From assembly GCA_036001245.1 (NCBI GenBank), contig DASYUL010000020.1, positions 1 to 37,366 of the forward strand: a DNA stretch of 37,366 bases, written 5' to 3'. Position 1 is the first letter of the stretch; each line of letters begins with the position of its first letter. The notes below the pieces were generated by a model. It ran no database searches, had not been told where the DNA came from, and saw only the letters and a program-made list of their open reading frames with translations. Origin of the DNA: Gp7-AA6 sp036001245 (GTDB taxonomy: Bacteria; Acidobacteriota; Thermoanaerobaculia; UBA5066; Gp7-AA6). Positions 1 to 8,570 of this stretch are shown here, in pieces. Position numbers and translations under genes: made by a program.

Positions 1-1242
1 TGGCAGAACGTCCACTATCCCCCGATCGACTACCAGGGGATCGTCTACTACTCCGCTCCCCGGTCGAACGCGAACGCGCCGAAGAGCCTCGACGAAGTCG
101 ATCCGAAGCTCCTCGAGACCTACGAGAAGCTCGGGATCCCGCTGCGCGAGCGCGCGAAACTCGCGGGCGTCGCTGTCGACGCGGTGTTCGACAGCGTGTC
201 GGTCGCGACGACGTTCAAGGAGAAGCTCTCGGAAGCGGGCGTCATCTTCAGCTCCTTCTCCGACGCGGTGCGCGAGCACCCGGATCTCGTCAAGAAGTAT
301 CTCGGCTCGGTCGTCCCGTACACCGACAACTTCTTCGCGACGCTGAACTCGGCGGTCTTCACCGACGGCTCTTTCGTCTACGTGCCGAAAGGCGTTCGTT
401 GTCCGATGGAGCTGTCGACGTACTTCCGCATCAACGCGGAGAAGACCGGACAGTTCGAGCGGACGCTGATCATCGCCGACGAGGGCGCGTACGTGAGCTA
501 TTTGGAGGGATGTACGGCACCGATGCGCGACGAGAACCAGCTGCACGCGGCGGTCGTCGAGCTCGTCGCCCTCGACAACGCGGAGATCAAGTACTCGACG
601 GTTCAGAACTGGTATCCCGGCGACGAGAACGGGCGCGGCGGCATCTTCAACTTCGTGACGAAGCGCGGGAAGTGCCTCGGACGCAATTCGAAGATCTCCT
701 GGACGCAGGTCGAGACGGGCTCCGCGATCACGTGGAAGTACCCGAGCTGCATCCTGCAGGGGGACAACTCGGTCGGAGAGTTCTACTCGGTGGCGGTCAC
801 GAACAACTTCCAGCAGGCCGATACCGGTACGAAGATGATCCACATCGGGAAGAACACGAAGTCGACGATCGTCTCGAAGGGCATCTCCGCGGGACACGGG
901 CAGAACACCTACCGCGGGCTCGTCAAGATCCTCGGGAAAGCGGACAACGCCCGAAACTACTCGCAGTGCGACTCGCTCCTGATCGGCGACCAGTGCGGCG
1001 CGCACACCTTCCCGGTCATCGAGGTCCTGAACTCGACCGCCCAGATGGAGCACGAGGCCTCGACGTCGAAGATCGGCGAGGACCAGATCTTCTACTTCCA
1101 GCAGCGCGGTATCTCGCCCGAGGAGGCGACCAACATGATCGTGTCCGGTTTCTGCAAGGTCGTCTTCAAGGAGCTGCCGATGGAGTTCGCCGTCGAGGCC
1201 CAGAAGCTGCTCGGCGTCTCGCTCGAAGGGTCGGTGGGCTGA
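1..1242 (+). CDS. sufB: SufB, Fe-S cluster scaffold subunit (5' end outside window)
   Basis: SufB is part of the SufBC2D scaffold complex, on which Fe-S clusters are built in the cytosol. The frame is open from base 1, so the N-terminus lies outside the window and 413 residues are visible; the family is usually about 470. The visible start reads WQNVHYPPIDYQGIVYY, typical of the SufB N-terminal region, and the C-terminal beta-helix core is intact, with FVYVPKGVRCPMEL, EGCTAP and the late QFFYFQQRGIS-like segment near the end. The TGA stop overlaps the ATG of sufC by one base, indicating translational coupling. Seen directly: frame and motifs. Family knowledge: role. Identification is secure. 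Confidence 0.97.
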   Translation, partial: WQNVHYPPIDYQGIVYYSAPRSNANAPKSLDEVDPKLLETYEKLGIPLRERAKLAGVAVDAVFDSVSVATTFKEKLSEAGVIFSSFSDAVREHPDLVKKYLGSVVPYTDNFFATLNSAVFTDGSFVYVPKGVRCPMELSTYFRINAEKTGQFERTLIIADEGAYVSYLEGCTAPMRDENQLHAAVVELVALDNAEIKYSTVQNWYPGDENGRGGIFNFVTKRGKCLGRNSKISWTQVETGSAITWKYPSCILQGDNSVGEFYSVAVTNNFQQADTGTKMIHIGKNTKSTIVSKGISAGHGQNTYRGLVKILGKADNARNYSQCDSLLIGDQCGAHTFPVIEVLNSTAQMEHEASTSKIGEDQIFYFQQRGISPEEATNMIVSGFCKVVFKELPMEFAVEAQKLLGVSLEGSVG

Positions 1243-2021
1243 TGGCGCTCCTCGAGATCGAGAACCTGCACGCGAACGTGGCGGGCAACGAGATTCTCCG
1301 CGGGGTCGACCTGACCGTCGACTCGGGAGAAGTCCACGCGATGATGGGGCCGAACGGCTCGGGCAAGAGCACGCTCGCGCACGTGCTCGCGGGGCGCCCG
1401 GGCTACGAGGTCACCCAGGGCCGCGTCCTCTACAAGGGCCAGAACCTCCTCGCGATGCCTCCGGAGATCCGCGCCCGCGAGGGCGTCTTCCTCGCGTTCC
1501 AGTATCCCGTCGAGATTCCCGGCGTTTCGAACGTCTACTTCCTCAAGAACGCGCTCAACGCGATCCGGAAGCACCGGGGCCTCCCCGAGCTCGACGCGTT
1601 CGACTTCCTTTCGCTCGTCAAGGAGAAGGCGAAGCTCGTCGACATCGACGAGGAGCTCGTGAAACGGCCCGTCAACGAAGGGTTTTCGGGCGGCGAGAAA
1701 AAGCGCAACGAGATTTTCCAGATGGCCATCCTCGATCCGACGCTCGCGATCCTGGACGAGACCGACTCGGGGCTCGACATCGACGCGCTTCGTATCGTCG
1801 CGTCCGGCGTCAACTCTCTGCGCAGCCCCGAGCGCGCGATGATCGTCGTCACCCACTACCAGCGCCTCCTGAACTACATCGTTCCGGACTTCCTCCACGT
1901 CCTCGTCGACGGCCGGATCGTCCGGGAGGGCCGCAAGGAGCTCGCGCTCGAGCTCGAAGAGAAGGGCTACGCGTGGCTCGAGAAGGAGCCGCCCGCGCCG
2001 TCGGCCGCCCCGGTCTGCTGA
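1242..2021 (+). CDS. sufC: SufC, ABC-type ATPase of the SUF complex
   Basis: SufC hydrolyses ATP to drive conformational change in the SufBC2D Fe-S scaffold. The 259-residue protein has a Walker A motif GPNGSGKST at residues 36-44, the SufC-type signature SGGEKKR after NEGF, and Walker B LAILDETDSGLDID. These are diagnostic of SufC rather than of a general ABC transporter ATPase. The start is the ATG that overlaps the sufB stop (TGATG), and its own TGA overlaps the sufD ATG in the same way. The C-terminal tail after the ATPase core is short and rich in Pro and Ala. It lies in the middle of the suf operon and has the expected length. Confidence 0.97.
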   Translation: MALLEIENLHANVAGNEILRGVDLTVDSGEVHAMMGPNGSGKSTLAHVLAGRPGYEVTQGRVLYKGQNLLAMPPEIRAREGVFLAFQYPVEIPGVSNVYFLKNALNAIRKHRGLPELDAFDFLSLVKEKAKLVDIDEELVKRPVNEGFSGGEKKRNEIFQMAILDPTLAILDETDSGLDIDALRIVASGVNSLRSPERAMIVVTHYQRLLNYIVPDFLHVLVDGRIVREGRKELALELEEKGYAWLEKEPPAPSAAPVC

Positions 2022-3354
2022 TGGAAGCCGTCGCCGAAGACACCGCGAAGTCGGAGCTCGAGCGTTCTCTCGTCGAGTCCTTTCGCGAGAAGCGGTCGCA
2101 ACGCGATCCGCAGTGGTTGGTCGAGATCCGCCGGGCCGCGATGGAGCGGCTGCGGGAAATCGGCTTCCCCACGGTCCGCGACGAGGACTGGAAGTACACC
2201 AACGTCGCGCCGATCCTGAAGGTGCCGTTCATGGAGACGTCGGAAACAGAGCTTCAACCTGTTCGGCTCGGCGAGCGCCCTCACCCTGACCCTCTCCCGG
2301 AGGGAGAGGGGACGCAGCTCGTCTTTATCAACGGCCATTACAGATCCGATCTCTCCTCTGCAGGCAACGGCGACGGACTCCAAATCGGCAGCCTCCGGGA
2401 AGTCCTCGCGACGCGGCCGGACGACGCTCGGCCGTATCTCGCGAAGATCGCCCGGCAGGCGAACGGCTTCGCGGCCGCGAACGCCGCCCTTCTCGAGGAC
2501 GGCGCGTTCGTCCGGATTCCGCGGGGAATCGCGGTGGCGCAGCCGATCCATCTCCTGTTCCTGTCGGAGGCCGCGTTCGGGCCGACCCTGTCTCACCCGC
2601 GCAACCTCGTGATCGCGGAGCCGGGCAGCCAGGCGGCGATCGTCGAGACGTACATCGGAACGGCGGGAGAGCTCTATTTCACCAACTCGGTCACGGAGGT
2701 CAACGTCGGCGACGGCGCCAACCTCGACATGTACAAGGTCGAGCGCGAAAGCACGGCGGCGTACCACGTCGCGACCATGGAAGTTCACCAGGAGCGGGAC
2801 AGCCGATTCACGTCGAATTCGATCACCCTCGGCGGCGCGATCGCGCGGAACGACCTGATCGTCCGGCTGGAGGCGGAAGGAGCCGACTGCACGCTGAACG
2901 GACTCTTCATCGGCTCCGGGACGCAACACCTCGACAACGACACGCTGATCGATCACGCGAAGCCGCACGGGACGAGCCGTGAGCTCTACAAGGGGATCAT
3001 GGACGGCAAGTCCCGCGGCATCTTCCACGGGAAGATCGTCGTCCGCCCCGACGCCCAGAAAACCGACGCGATGCAGACCAACAAGAACCTCCTGCTCTCG
3101 AAGGAGGCGCTCGTCAATTCGACACCGGCGCTGGAGATCTTCGCGGACGACGTCAAGTGCCGGCACGGCTCGACGATCGGGCAGCTCGACGAGGGCGCGA
3201 TGTTCTACCTGCGCTCGCGCGGCATCGGCGAAGAGGAGGCGCGCGACCTCCTCGTCTACGCCTTCGCGAGCGACGTTGCCTCGCGGATCCGCATCGCCCC
3301 GCTTCGCGCCCTCGTCGAGCAACACCTCGGCCTGCGTCTTCCCGGAGGCACTTC

Positions 3355-3358
<4 letters not shown>
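2021..3358 (+). CDS. sufD: SufD, Fe-S cluster scaffold subunit
   Basis: SufD pairs with SufB in the SufBC2D scaffold. The 445-residue protein shows the N-terminal helical region with DEDWKYTNVAP (about 54-64) and a beta-helix core ending in CRHGSTIGQLDEGAMFYL and the RSRGI segment, all typical of SufD. The start chosen is the ATG overlapping the sufC stop; an upstream in-frame start would run into sufC. Residues about 84-98 (GERPHPDPLPEGEGT) are encoded by a palindromic repeat that looks inserted in frame (separate entry). They fall in the variable region between the N-terminal helices and the core, so function is probably kept. The stop overlaps the sufS start (ATGA). Confidence 0.96.
2278..2313 (+). 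repeat. REP-like palindrome inside sufD
   Basis: Perfect 9-base arms CCCTCTCCC (2290-2298) and GGGAGAGGG (2302-2310) surround a GGA loop, preceded by CCCTCACCCTGA. The whole looks like a widespread REP-type repeat of the form CCCTCACCCTnACCCTCTCCC, recognised from memory. It is read in frame as RPHPDPLPEGEG within SufD without breaking the frame. Confidence 0.75.
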
Positions 3359-4622
<1,264 letters not shown>

Positions 4623-4623
<1 letters not shown>

Positions 4624-5114
4624 TGGGCGAGCTGCGCGATCTCTACCAGGAAGTCATTCTCGATCACAGCAGGCGGCCGAGGAACTTCGGCGAGCTCGTC
4701 GGGGCGAACCGGCGCGCGGAGGGATACAACCCGCTCTGCGGCGACCGCGAGACCATTTACGTCCGGCTCGAGGACGACGTGTTGAAGGAGGTCGGATTTC
4801 GCGGCGCCGGCTGCGCGATCTCGACCGCGTCCGCTTCGATGATGACCGAAAGCATCAAGGGCAAGACGCGCGAGGAGGCGGAGACGCTCTTCGAGCGTTT
4901 CCACGACCTGATCACGGCCGCCGACGGCGGTACGGAGGCGAAGCGGGCGGAGCTCGGCAAGCTGACCGTCTTTTCGGGCGTGCGCGAGTTCCCGGTCCGG
5001 GTCAAGTGCGCGACGCTCCCCTGGCACACGATGAAGGCGGCGCTCGCGGGCGAAGACCGGACCGTCTCGACCGAACTGACCGAAGGCCCGAAGGCCGAGA
5101 GCGGAGGAGCCTGA
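4623..5114 (+). CDS. sufU: SufU, zinc-dependent sulfur acceptor for SufS
   Basis: SufU takes the persulfide from SufS and delivers sulfur to the SufBCD scaffold. The 163-residue protein has the SufU ligand set: C39 and D41 in NPLCGD, C64 in GAGCAIS and C129 in VRVKCATLPW. The insertion of about 20 residues between the second and third Cys, absent from IscU, separates SufU from the IscU scaffold. The ATG overlaps the sufS TGA by one base. The C-terminal 20 residues (EDRTVSTELTEGPKAESGGA) are a variable tail. Confidence 0.96.
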
Positions 5115-5115
5115 C

Positions 5116-5661
5116 ATGTGGTCGCAGAAGGAAACGACGACGACGCGCGACATCGAGGCGAGCGAGATCCCGGCGGGAACGAGATTCACGATTCCGGCGG
5201 GAACCTCGCTCCAGATCACGCAATCGCTCGGCGGCACCTACACCGTCATGATGCCGATGGGATACCTGGCGCGGATCGACAGCAAGGACGCCGACGCCAT
5301 CGGCGAGGAGCCGCCGGAGGAGGCCGACGAGGCGTCCGCGGCGGGAAAGTCGGTCGAGGACCTCGCGTGGGATCAACTCCGCACCTGCTACGACCCGGAG
5401 ATTCCGGTCAACATCGTTGACCTGGGACTCGTCTACAGCTGCCAATTGTCTCCGCTGCCGGAAGGCGGAGACAAGGTCGACGTGAAGTTCACGCTGACGG
5501 CTCCCGGCTGCGGAATGGGAGACGTCCTCCGTGACGACATCCGCCAGAAGCTCCTCACGGTTCCCGGGGTCAAGGAGGCGAACGTCGAAGTTCTCTTCGA
5601 TCCGCCGTGGAGCATGAGCATGATGTCCGATGCGGCGAAGCTGCAGCTCGGGATGATGTAG
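5116..5661 (+). CDS. sufT: SufT, DUF59/MIP18-type Fe-S maturation factor
   Basis: SufT proteins act in Fe-S protein maturation, beside or downstream of the SUF scaffold. The 181-residue protein has the long-SufT layout. An N-terminal region (about 15-65) contains PAGT and MPMGYLARID. An acidic linker follows, then a C-terminal DUF59 domain (about 80-181) with DPEIPVNIVDLGLVY and the conserved Cys in TAPGCGMGD (C132). The start is one base after the sufU stop. It is followed after 16 bases by the Rrf2-type gene, so it probably belongs to the same transcript. Identification rests on domain order and operon position. Confidence 0.93.
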   Translation: MWSQKETTTTRDIEASEIPAGTRFTIPAGTSLQITQSLGGTYTVMMPMGYLARIDSKDADAIGEEPPEEADEASAAGKSVEDLAWDQLRTCYDPEIPVNIVDLGLVYSCQLSPLPEGGDKVDVKFTLTAPGCGMGDVLRDDIRQKLLTVPGVKEANVEVLFDPPWSMSMMSDAAKLQLGMM

Positions 5662-5677
5662 AGAGCGGAGAAGAGAA

Positions 5678-6157
5678 ATGAAACTGAGTGCACAGGAAGA
5701 GTACGGGCTCCGCTGCCTCCTCCGCGTCGGCCGCGAAGGCACGGCGGGGAGCATCTCGATCTCGGAGCTGTCGCGATCCGAGGGGGTCTCCGAGCCGAAC
5801 GTCGCCAAGATGATGCGGGTGCTGCGGGAGGGCGGCTTCGTTCGCTCGACGCGCGGCCAGTCCGGCGGATATGCCCTCTCGCGTCCCGCCGGAGAGATCA
5901 ACGTCGGCCACGTCCTCGCGACGCTCGGCGGACGCCTCTACGAGCCGTCCTTCTGCGACTCGCACTCCGGGATGGAACGCCTGTGCACGCACATGCCCGA
6001 CTGCTCCATCCGGTCGGTCTGGCGTATGCTGCAGCAGGCCGTCGACCAGGTCCTGGGAAGAATCACCTTGAAGGACCTTCTCGTCTCGGAGCGCGAAATG
6101 AACGAGTTTCCGACCTCCGCCGGACAGGCTCTTCCGACGTATTCGCAGCCCGCCTGA
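5678..6157 (+). CDS. Rrf2/IscR-family regulator, probable SUF regulator
   Basis: Rrf2 proteins are winged-helix repressors, and the IscR subgroup senses Fe-S cluster status with three cysteines. The 159-residue protein begins MKLSAQEEYGLRCL, typical of the family, with the helix-turn-helix at about 25-60 and the wing RGQSGGY. Three Cys lie at C93, C103 and C109 in the usual cluster-binding loop, so it probably binds a 2Fe-2S cluster. Spacing is C-x9-C-x5-C, wider in the first gap than in E. coli IscR (C-x5-C-x5-C). It follows sufT by 16 bases with a purine-rich ribosome site (GAGAAGAG). Control of the suf operon is inferred from position; the operator upstream of sufB is outside the window. 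Confidence 0.9.
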   Translation: MKLSAQEEYGLRCLLRVGREGTAGSISISELSRSEGVSEPNVAKMMRVLREGGFVRSTRGQSGGYALSRPAGEINVGHVLATLGGRLYEPSFCDSHSGMERLCTHMPDCSIRSVWRMLQQAVDQVLGRITLKDLLVSEREMNEFPTSAGQALPTYSQPA

Positions 6158-6238
6158 CCGGCTTCGCGCTTGTCGCGTCGCGCGGCGCGGACTATGCTCC
6201 TCCGGAAGCCCAACCGACTCGCAAGGGAGGAGCGACTC

Positions 6239-6949
6239 ATGAAACGAGCTCTCGCCGCCGGATTCTTCGTCTCTCTCGTACTCTCCGGCAGCGCTCTCGC
6301 TCAGCGCACGTCTGTCTCCGGCGATTTCCCGATCTATGACAACGGCGGGAAGCCGGACCTGACGGTCGACCCGAAGCGCTTCGCGTCGCAGATGGAGATC
6401 GTGGATCGCTTCTTCACGGAGGAAGGCTGCGCGTTTCGAGAGGGAACCGTCGGAGCACCCGGGTACCGCCGGATCCTCCGCTTCGACACCGTTGTGATCA
6501 ACGCCGGCGACGGGGACCTCGTCGTCGGCGATCGCAGGGACCCGAACAATCCGTACGCATCCTGGTTCGTGCTCGCGCCGTGCCACGGGCACTACCACAT
6601 CCGCGATTTTTCGGTCTACGAGCTGCTGAGGCTGGACGGCACGACGCTGGCGGCCACGGCCCAGAAGGGCGGCTTCTGCTTCGAAGACTCGTTGAGATAT
6701 GGCGGCGGGAAAAGTAACGGCTACAGCTGCGCCTCCCAGGGAATCACGTCCGGCTGGGGCGACTGGTACTTCAAGCAGCTCACCGGCCAGTGGATCGACA
6801 TCACCGGCGTGCCGGAAGGCGACTACATGGTGCGCGTCACGATCAACCTCTCGGGAACCTTCGACGAGGGTGAGAACCGGTATCCGAACGTGGTGGAGAC
6901 GACGATCCACATTCCCGATCCGCGAAATAAGGTCGATCTCGTCGACTGA
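6239..6949 (+). CDS. Lysyl oxidase-like secreted protein
   Basis: Lysyl oxidases are copper amine oxidases that oxidise lysine side chains to aldehydes. The 236-residue protein has a signal peptide (1 to about 21, ending SGSALAQ). The copper motif CHGHYHIRDFSVYELL has H116, H118 and H120. The later segments KGGFCFED and GQWIDITGVPEGDY match the animal LOX catalytic domain. K143 and Y177 align with the human pair that forms the LTQ cofactor. The ATG at 6239 follows GGGAGGAG; an upstream in-frame start adds only a basic, non-secretory leader. Natural substrates are unknown. It is probably exported to the periplasm or outside. Gene identity is strong; enzymatic activity is inferred. Confidence 0.85.
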   Translation: MKRALAAGFFVSLVLSGSALAQRTSVSGDFPIYDNGGKPDLTVDPKRFASQMEIVDRFFTEEGCAFREGTVGAPGYRRILRFDTVVINAGDGDLVVGDRRDPNNPYASWFVLAPCHGHYHIRDFSVYELLRLDGTTLAATAQKGGFCFEDSLRYGGGKSNGYSCASQGITSGWGDWYFKQLTGQWIDITGVPEGDYMVRVTINLSGTFDEGENRYPNVVETTIHIPDPRNKVDLVD

Positions 6950-6960
6950 CGGAGGCCTCC

Positions 6961-7335
6961 ATGGCTCGCTTGATCCTGCTCGTTCTCGTCGTCGGGGTCG
7001 GCCTGTGGCTCTACAAACATTCGGCGGGAGGCCTTCTCGGCTCGAGGGGCGATGAGTCTTCCACCCGGGCGCCGATCGAGCGAGCCCGACAAGCCGCGCA
7101 GAAGGCGAACGAACGCCAGGCCGAGGTCGACCGCATGGGATCCGAGGCGTCGCCGAGAGAGGCTGGACGCGTTCACGAGAACATGACTCCGGACGAAGTC
7201 CGGGCGCTCATGGGCGCGCCCGACGAAATCGTCCCCGGCACCTCCGACGCCGGAGCGCCGCGGGAGACGTGGTATTACAAGAGCGTCGGGAAGAAGGTCG
7301 TCTTCGAGAAGGGGATCGCGATCCTGGTGCAATAG
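6961..7335 (+). CDS. Small membrane-anchored protein with SmpA/BamE-like tail
   Basis: A 124-residue protein has an N-terminal hydrophobic helix (about 3-18), a charged Ala/Arg/Glu-rich linker (35-75), and a C-terminal segment. That segment contains MTPDEVRALMGAPDEIVPG, WYYKSVGKKVVFEKG and an ILVQ end. The pattern TPDEVRALMGxPD followed by a WYY strand resembles the SmpA/OmlA/BamE-type fold seen in many small envelope proteins. The ATG follows GGAGG, 11 bases after the lysyl-oxidase-like stop, so the two are probably co-transcribed. Its last 61 bases overlap the 3' end of the convergent gene. Function is not known. Confidence 0.75.
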   Translation: MARLILLVLVVGVGLWLYKHSAGGLLGSRGDESSTRAPIERARQAAQKANERQAEVDRMGSEASPREAGRVHENMTPDEVRALMGAPDEIVPGTSDAGAPRETWYYKSVGKKVVFEKGIAILVQ

Positions 7336-7898
7336 GCGGCGAGGCGGAACCGGCTCGTTACGTCGACGCGGATCACTTCGGGGTCCGAGCTCTCCTGGTT
7401 GCTCAGAATCGAGAAGCGTCCGGACTTGCTGTACGGGACGCTCGCGTCGCCGAGCGGCGTGCCGACCGTCATTTCGCCCGAGACGCCGTAGTTGACGCTG
7501 CCCGTCCGGAGGGCTTCCCGACCCGCCGCGCCCAGGCGCGACCAGGAGACGTCGAGCGGAAGCCGGACCGTCGTGCTGTTGCGCCCCTCGACGGCGACCG
7601 GGTCGCTCGTGGACCCGAGCCCCCAGTGCACGTCCTCGATCGCGAGGTCGTAGGAAAAGCGATCCAGTCCGAGCCGGTAGGAGTTGGGGTTGTAGACGTC
7701 GACCAGGATCTCGAGGGACGCGCCTTCGAGGCCGACCGAGTTGACCCGGATGCCCCGGAACTGCAGCTCGGGTTTCTCGAAAACCCCCGCGAACTGCGAA
7801 CAGCGCGCGCCGGAGAAAAGGAGGGCGAGACCCGCGGCGGCGGCGAGAGCGGCGGAAAAGCGGAGCCGGTAACGCGACGGGCTCTTCCGTGCCTCCAT
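7275..7898 (-). CDS. LEA14/WHy-domain type envelope protein
   Basis: A 207-residue protein whose N-terminal basic segment and hydrophobic stretch (about 14-30) look like a signal or membrane anchor. The rest resembles the LEA14/WHy domain: LQFRGIRVNSVGLEGASLEI, VDVYNPNSYRLGLDRFSYDL, then VRLPLDV and a late PLGDASVPYSKSGRFSI strand. Bacterial members are often envelope lipoproteins; here the Cys after SGAR makes only a poor lipobox. The ATG at 7898 is preferred to a TTG six codons upstream, but neither has an ideal ribosome site. The 3' end overlaps the convergent SmpA-like gene by 61 bases. The last 20 residues (after TSRFRLAAY) may be a non-native extension. Confidence 0.7.
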   Translation of the reverse strand: MEARKSPSRYRLRFSAALAAAAGLALLFSGARCSQFAGVFEKPELQFRGIRVNSVGLEGASLEILVDVYNPNSYRLGLDRFSYDLAIEDVHWGLGSTSDPVAVEGRNSTTVRLPLDVSWSRLGAAGREALRTGSVNYGVSGEMTVGTPLGDASVPYSKSGRFSILSNQESSDPEVIRVDVTSRFRLAAYCTRIAIPFSKTTFFPTLL

Positions 7899-7985
7899 TC
7901 TCCAGATGAGTTGCAAGGCGCGGACCCGCTCGGGCGCGACGCTGGAACGGATCTGGCAAGTCTCTCGAGCGGAGGTATTTGACTC

Positions 7986-8570
7986 ATGAAAGCGAGGTCA
8001 AGACTCGGCGCGCTGGGGGGCGCGGTCTCAGGTTATCTCCTCGTGCTCGCCTGCTCCACGGCGTCGGGCCCGCGGCCGACGGGTGAAGCCGCGCGGTCGA
8101 GCCTCCCGGATCTCGCCTCGATGCTCTCGGGGCGCTTTCGGGGAACGACCCCGGGCAACGAGCTCGCCCTCGACCTCTCGACGCTCGGAGCCCGGGCGGG
8201 AACGCGGTTCGACGTCTTGGTGACGGTGTCCGGCCGCTATCACGATACGAACGTCCGCCGGGTGGGACTTCTGCGACTCGAAATGCAGGGACGGGACGTC
8301 CGTGCGGTATACGTGCCGCACTTCGATTCGACCGTCACGCCGCTCTCGCGTGAGGCGACGCGCTTCACCGAGGAGGAACTGCGCGCCGCGTGCAGTCTGT
8401 ACTTCCACCCGAGCGGCGACGGGTACGTCGGCGAGACTCCCGGTCCGACGACGTGCGCTCAGGCGCTGCCGGGCGCGGTGGGGAAGTGGACCGTCGAAGT
8501 CGATCCCGCCGGCATCCGCGTTCGCAACGTCGAGACGGGCGAGACGCTCCGATTCGCGAAGGCGGCTTAG
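7986..8570 (+). CDS. Lipoprotein, CpcT/CpeT-like
   Basis: A 194-residue protein with a lipoprotein signal: hydrophobic stretch 8-22 ending LVLAC, with C23 as the lipidation site. The mature part resembles the CpcT/CpeT family, known from bilin lyases in cyanobacteria and from uncharacterised proteins elsewhere. Shared features are LSGRF near the start, a central strand VGLLRLEMQGRDVRAVYVP, a conserved CSLYF segment, GYVGETPGPTTC and a closing IRVRNVETGE. No phycobiliproteins are nearby, so a lyase role is not implied. The start ATG has GGAGG about 12 bases upstream. Its TAG stop abuts the stop of the convergent gene, giving the hexamer TAGCTA. Family assignment is tentative. Confidence 0.6.
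   Translation: MKARSRLGALGGAVSGYLLVLACSTASGPRPTGEAARSSLPDLASMLSGRFRGTTPGNELALDLSTLGARAGTRFDVLVTVSGRYHDTNVRRVGLLRLEMQGRDVRAVYVPHFDSTVTPLSREATRFTEEELRAACSLYFHPSGDGYVGETPGPTTCAQALPGAVGKWTVEVDPAGIRVRNVETGETLRFAKAA

Noticed and set aside
1967..3325. Minus-strand frame opposite sufD
   Set aside because: Shadow of sufD with the same compositional bias and no recognisable domain.
7986..8570. Bilin lyase function for the CpcT-like lipoprotein
   Set aside because: It is a predicted lipoprotein and no phycobiliprotein or bilin genes are nearby; only fold-level likeness is supported.
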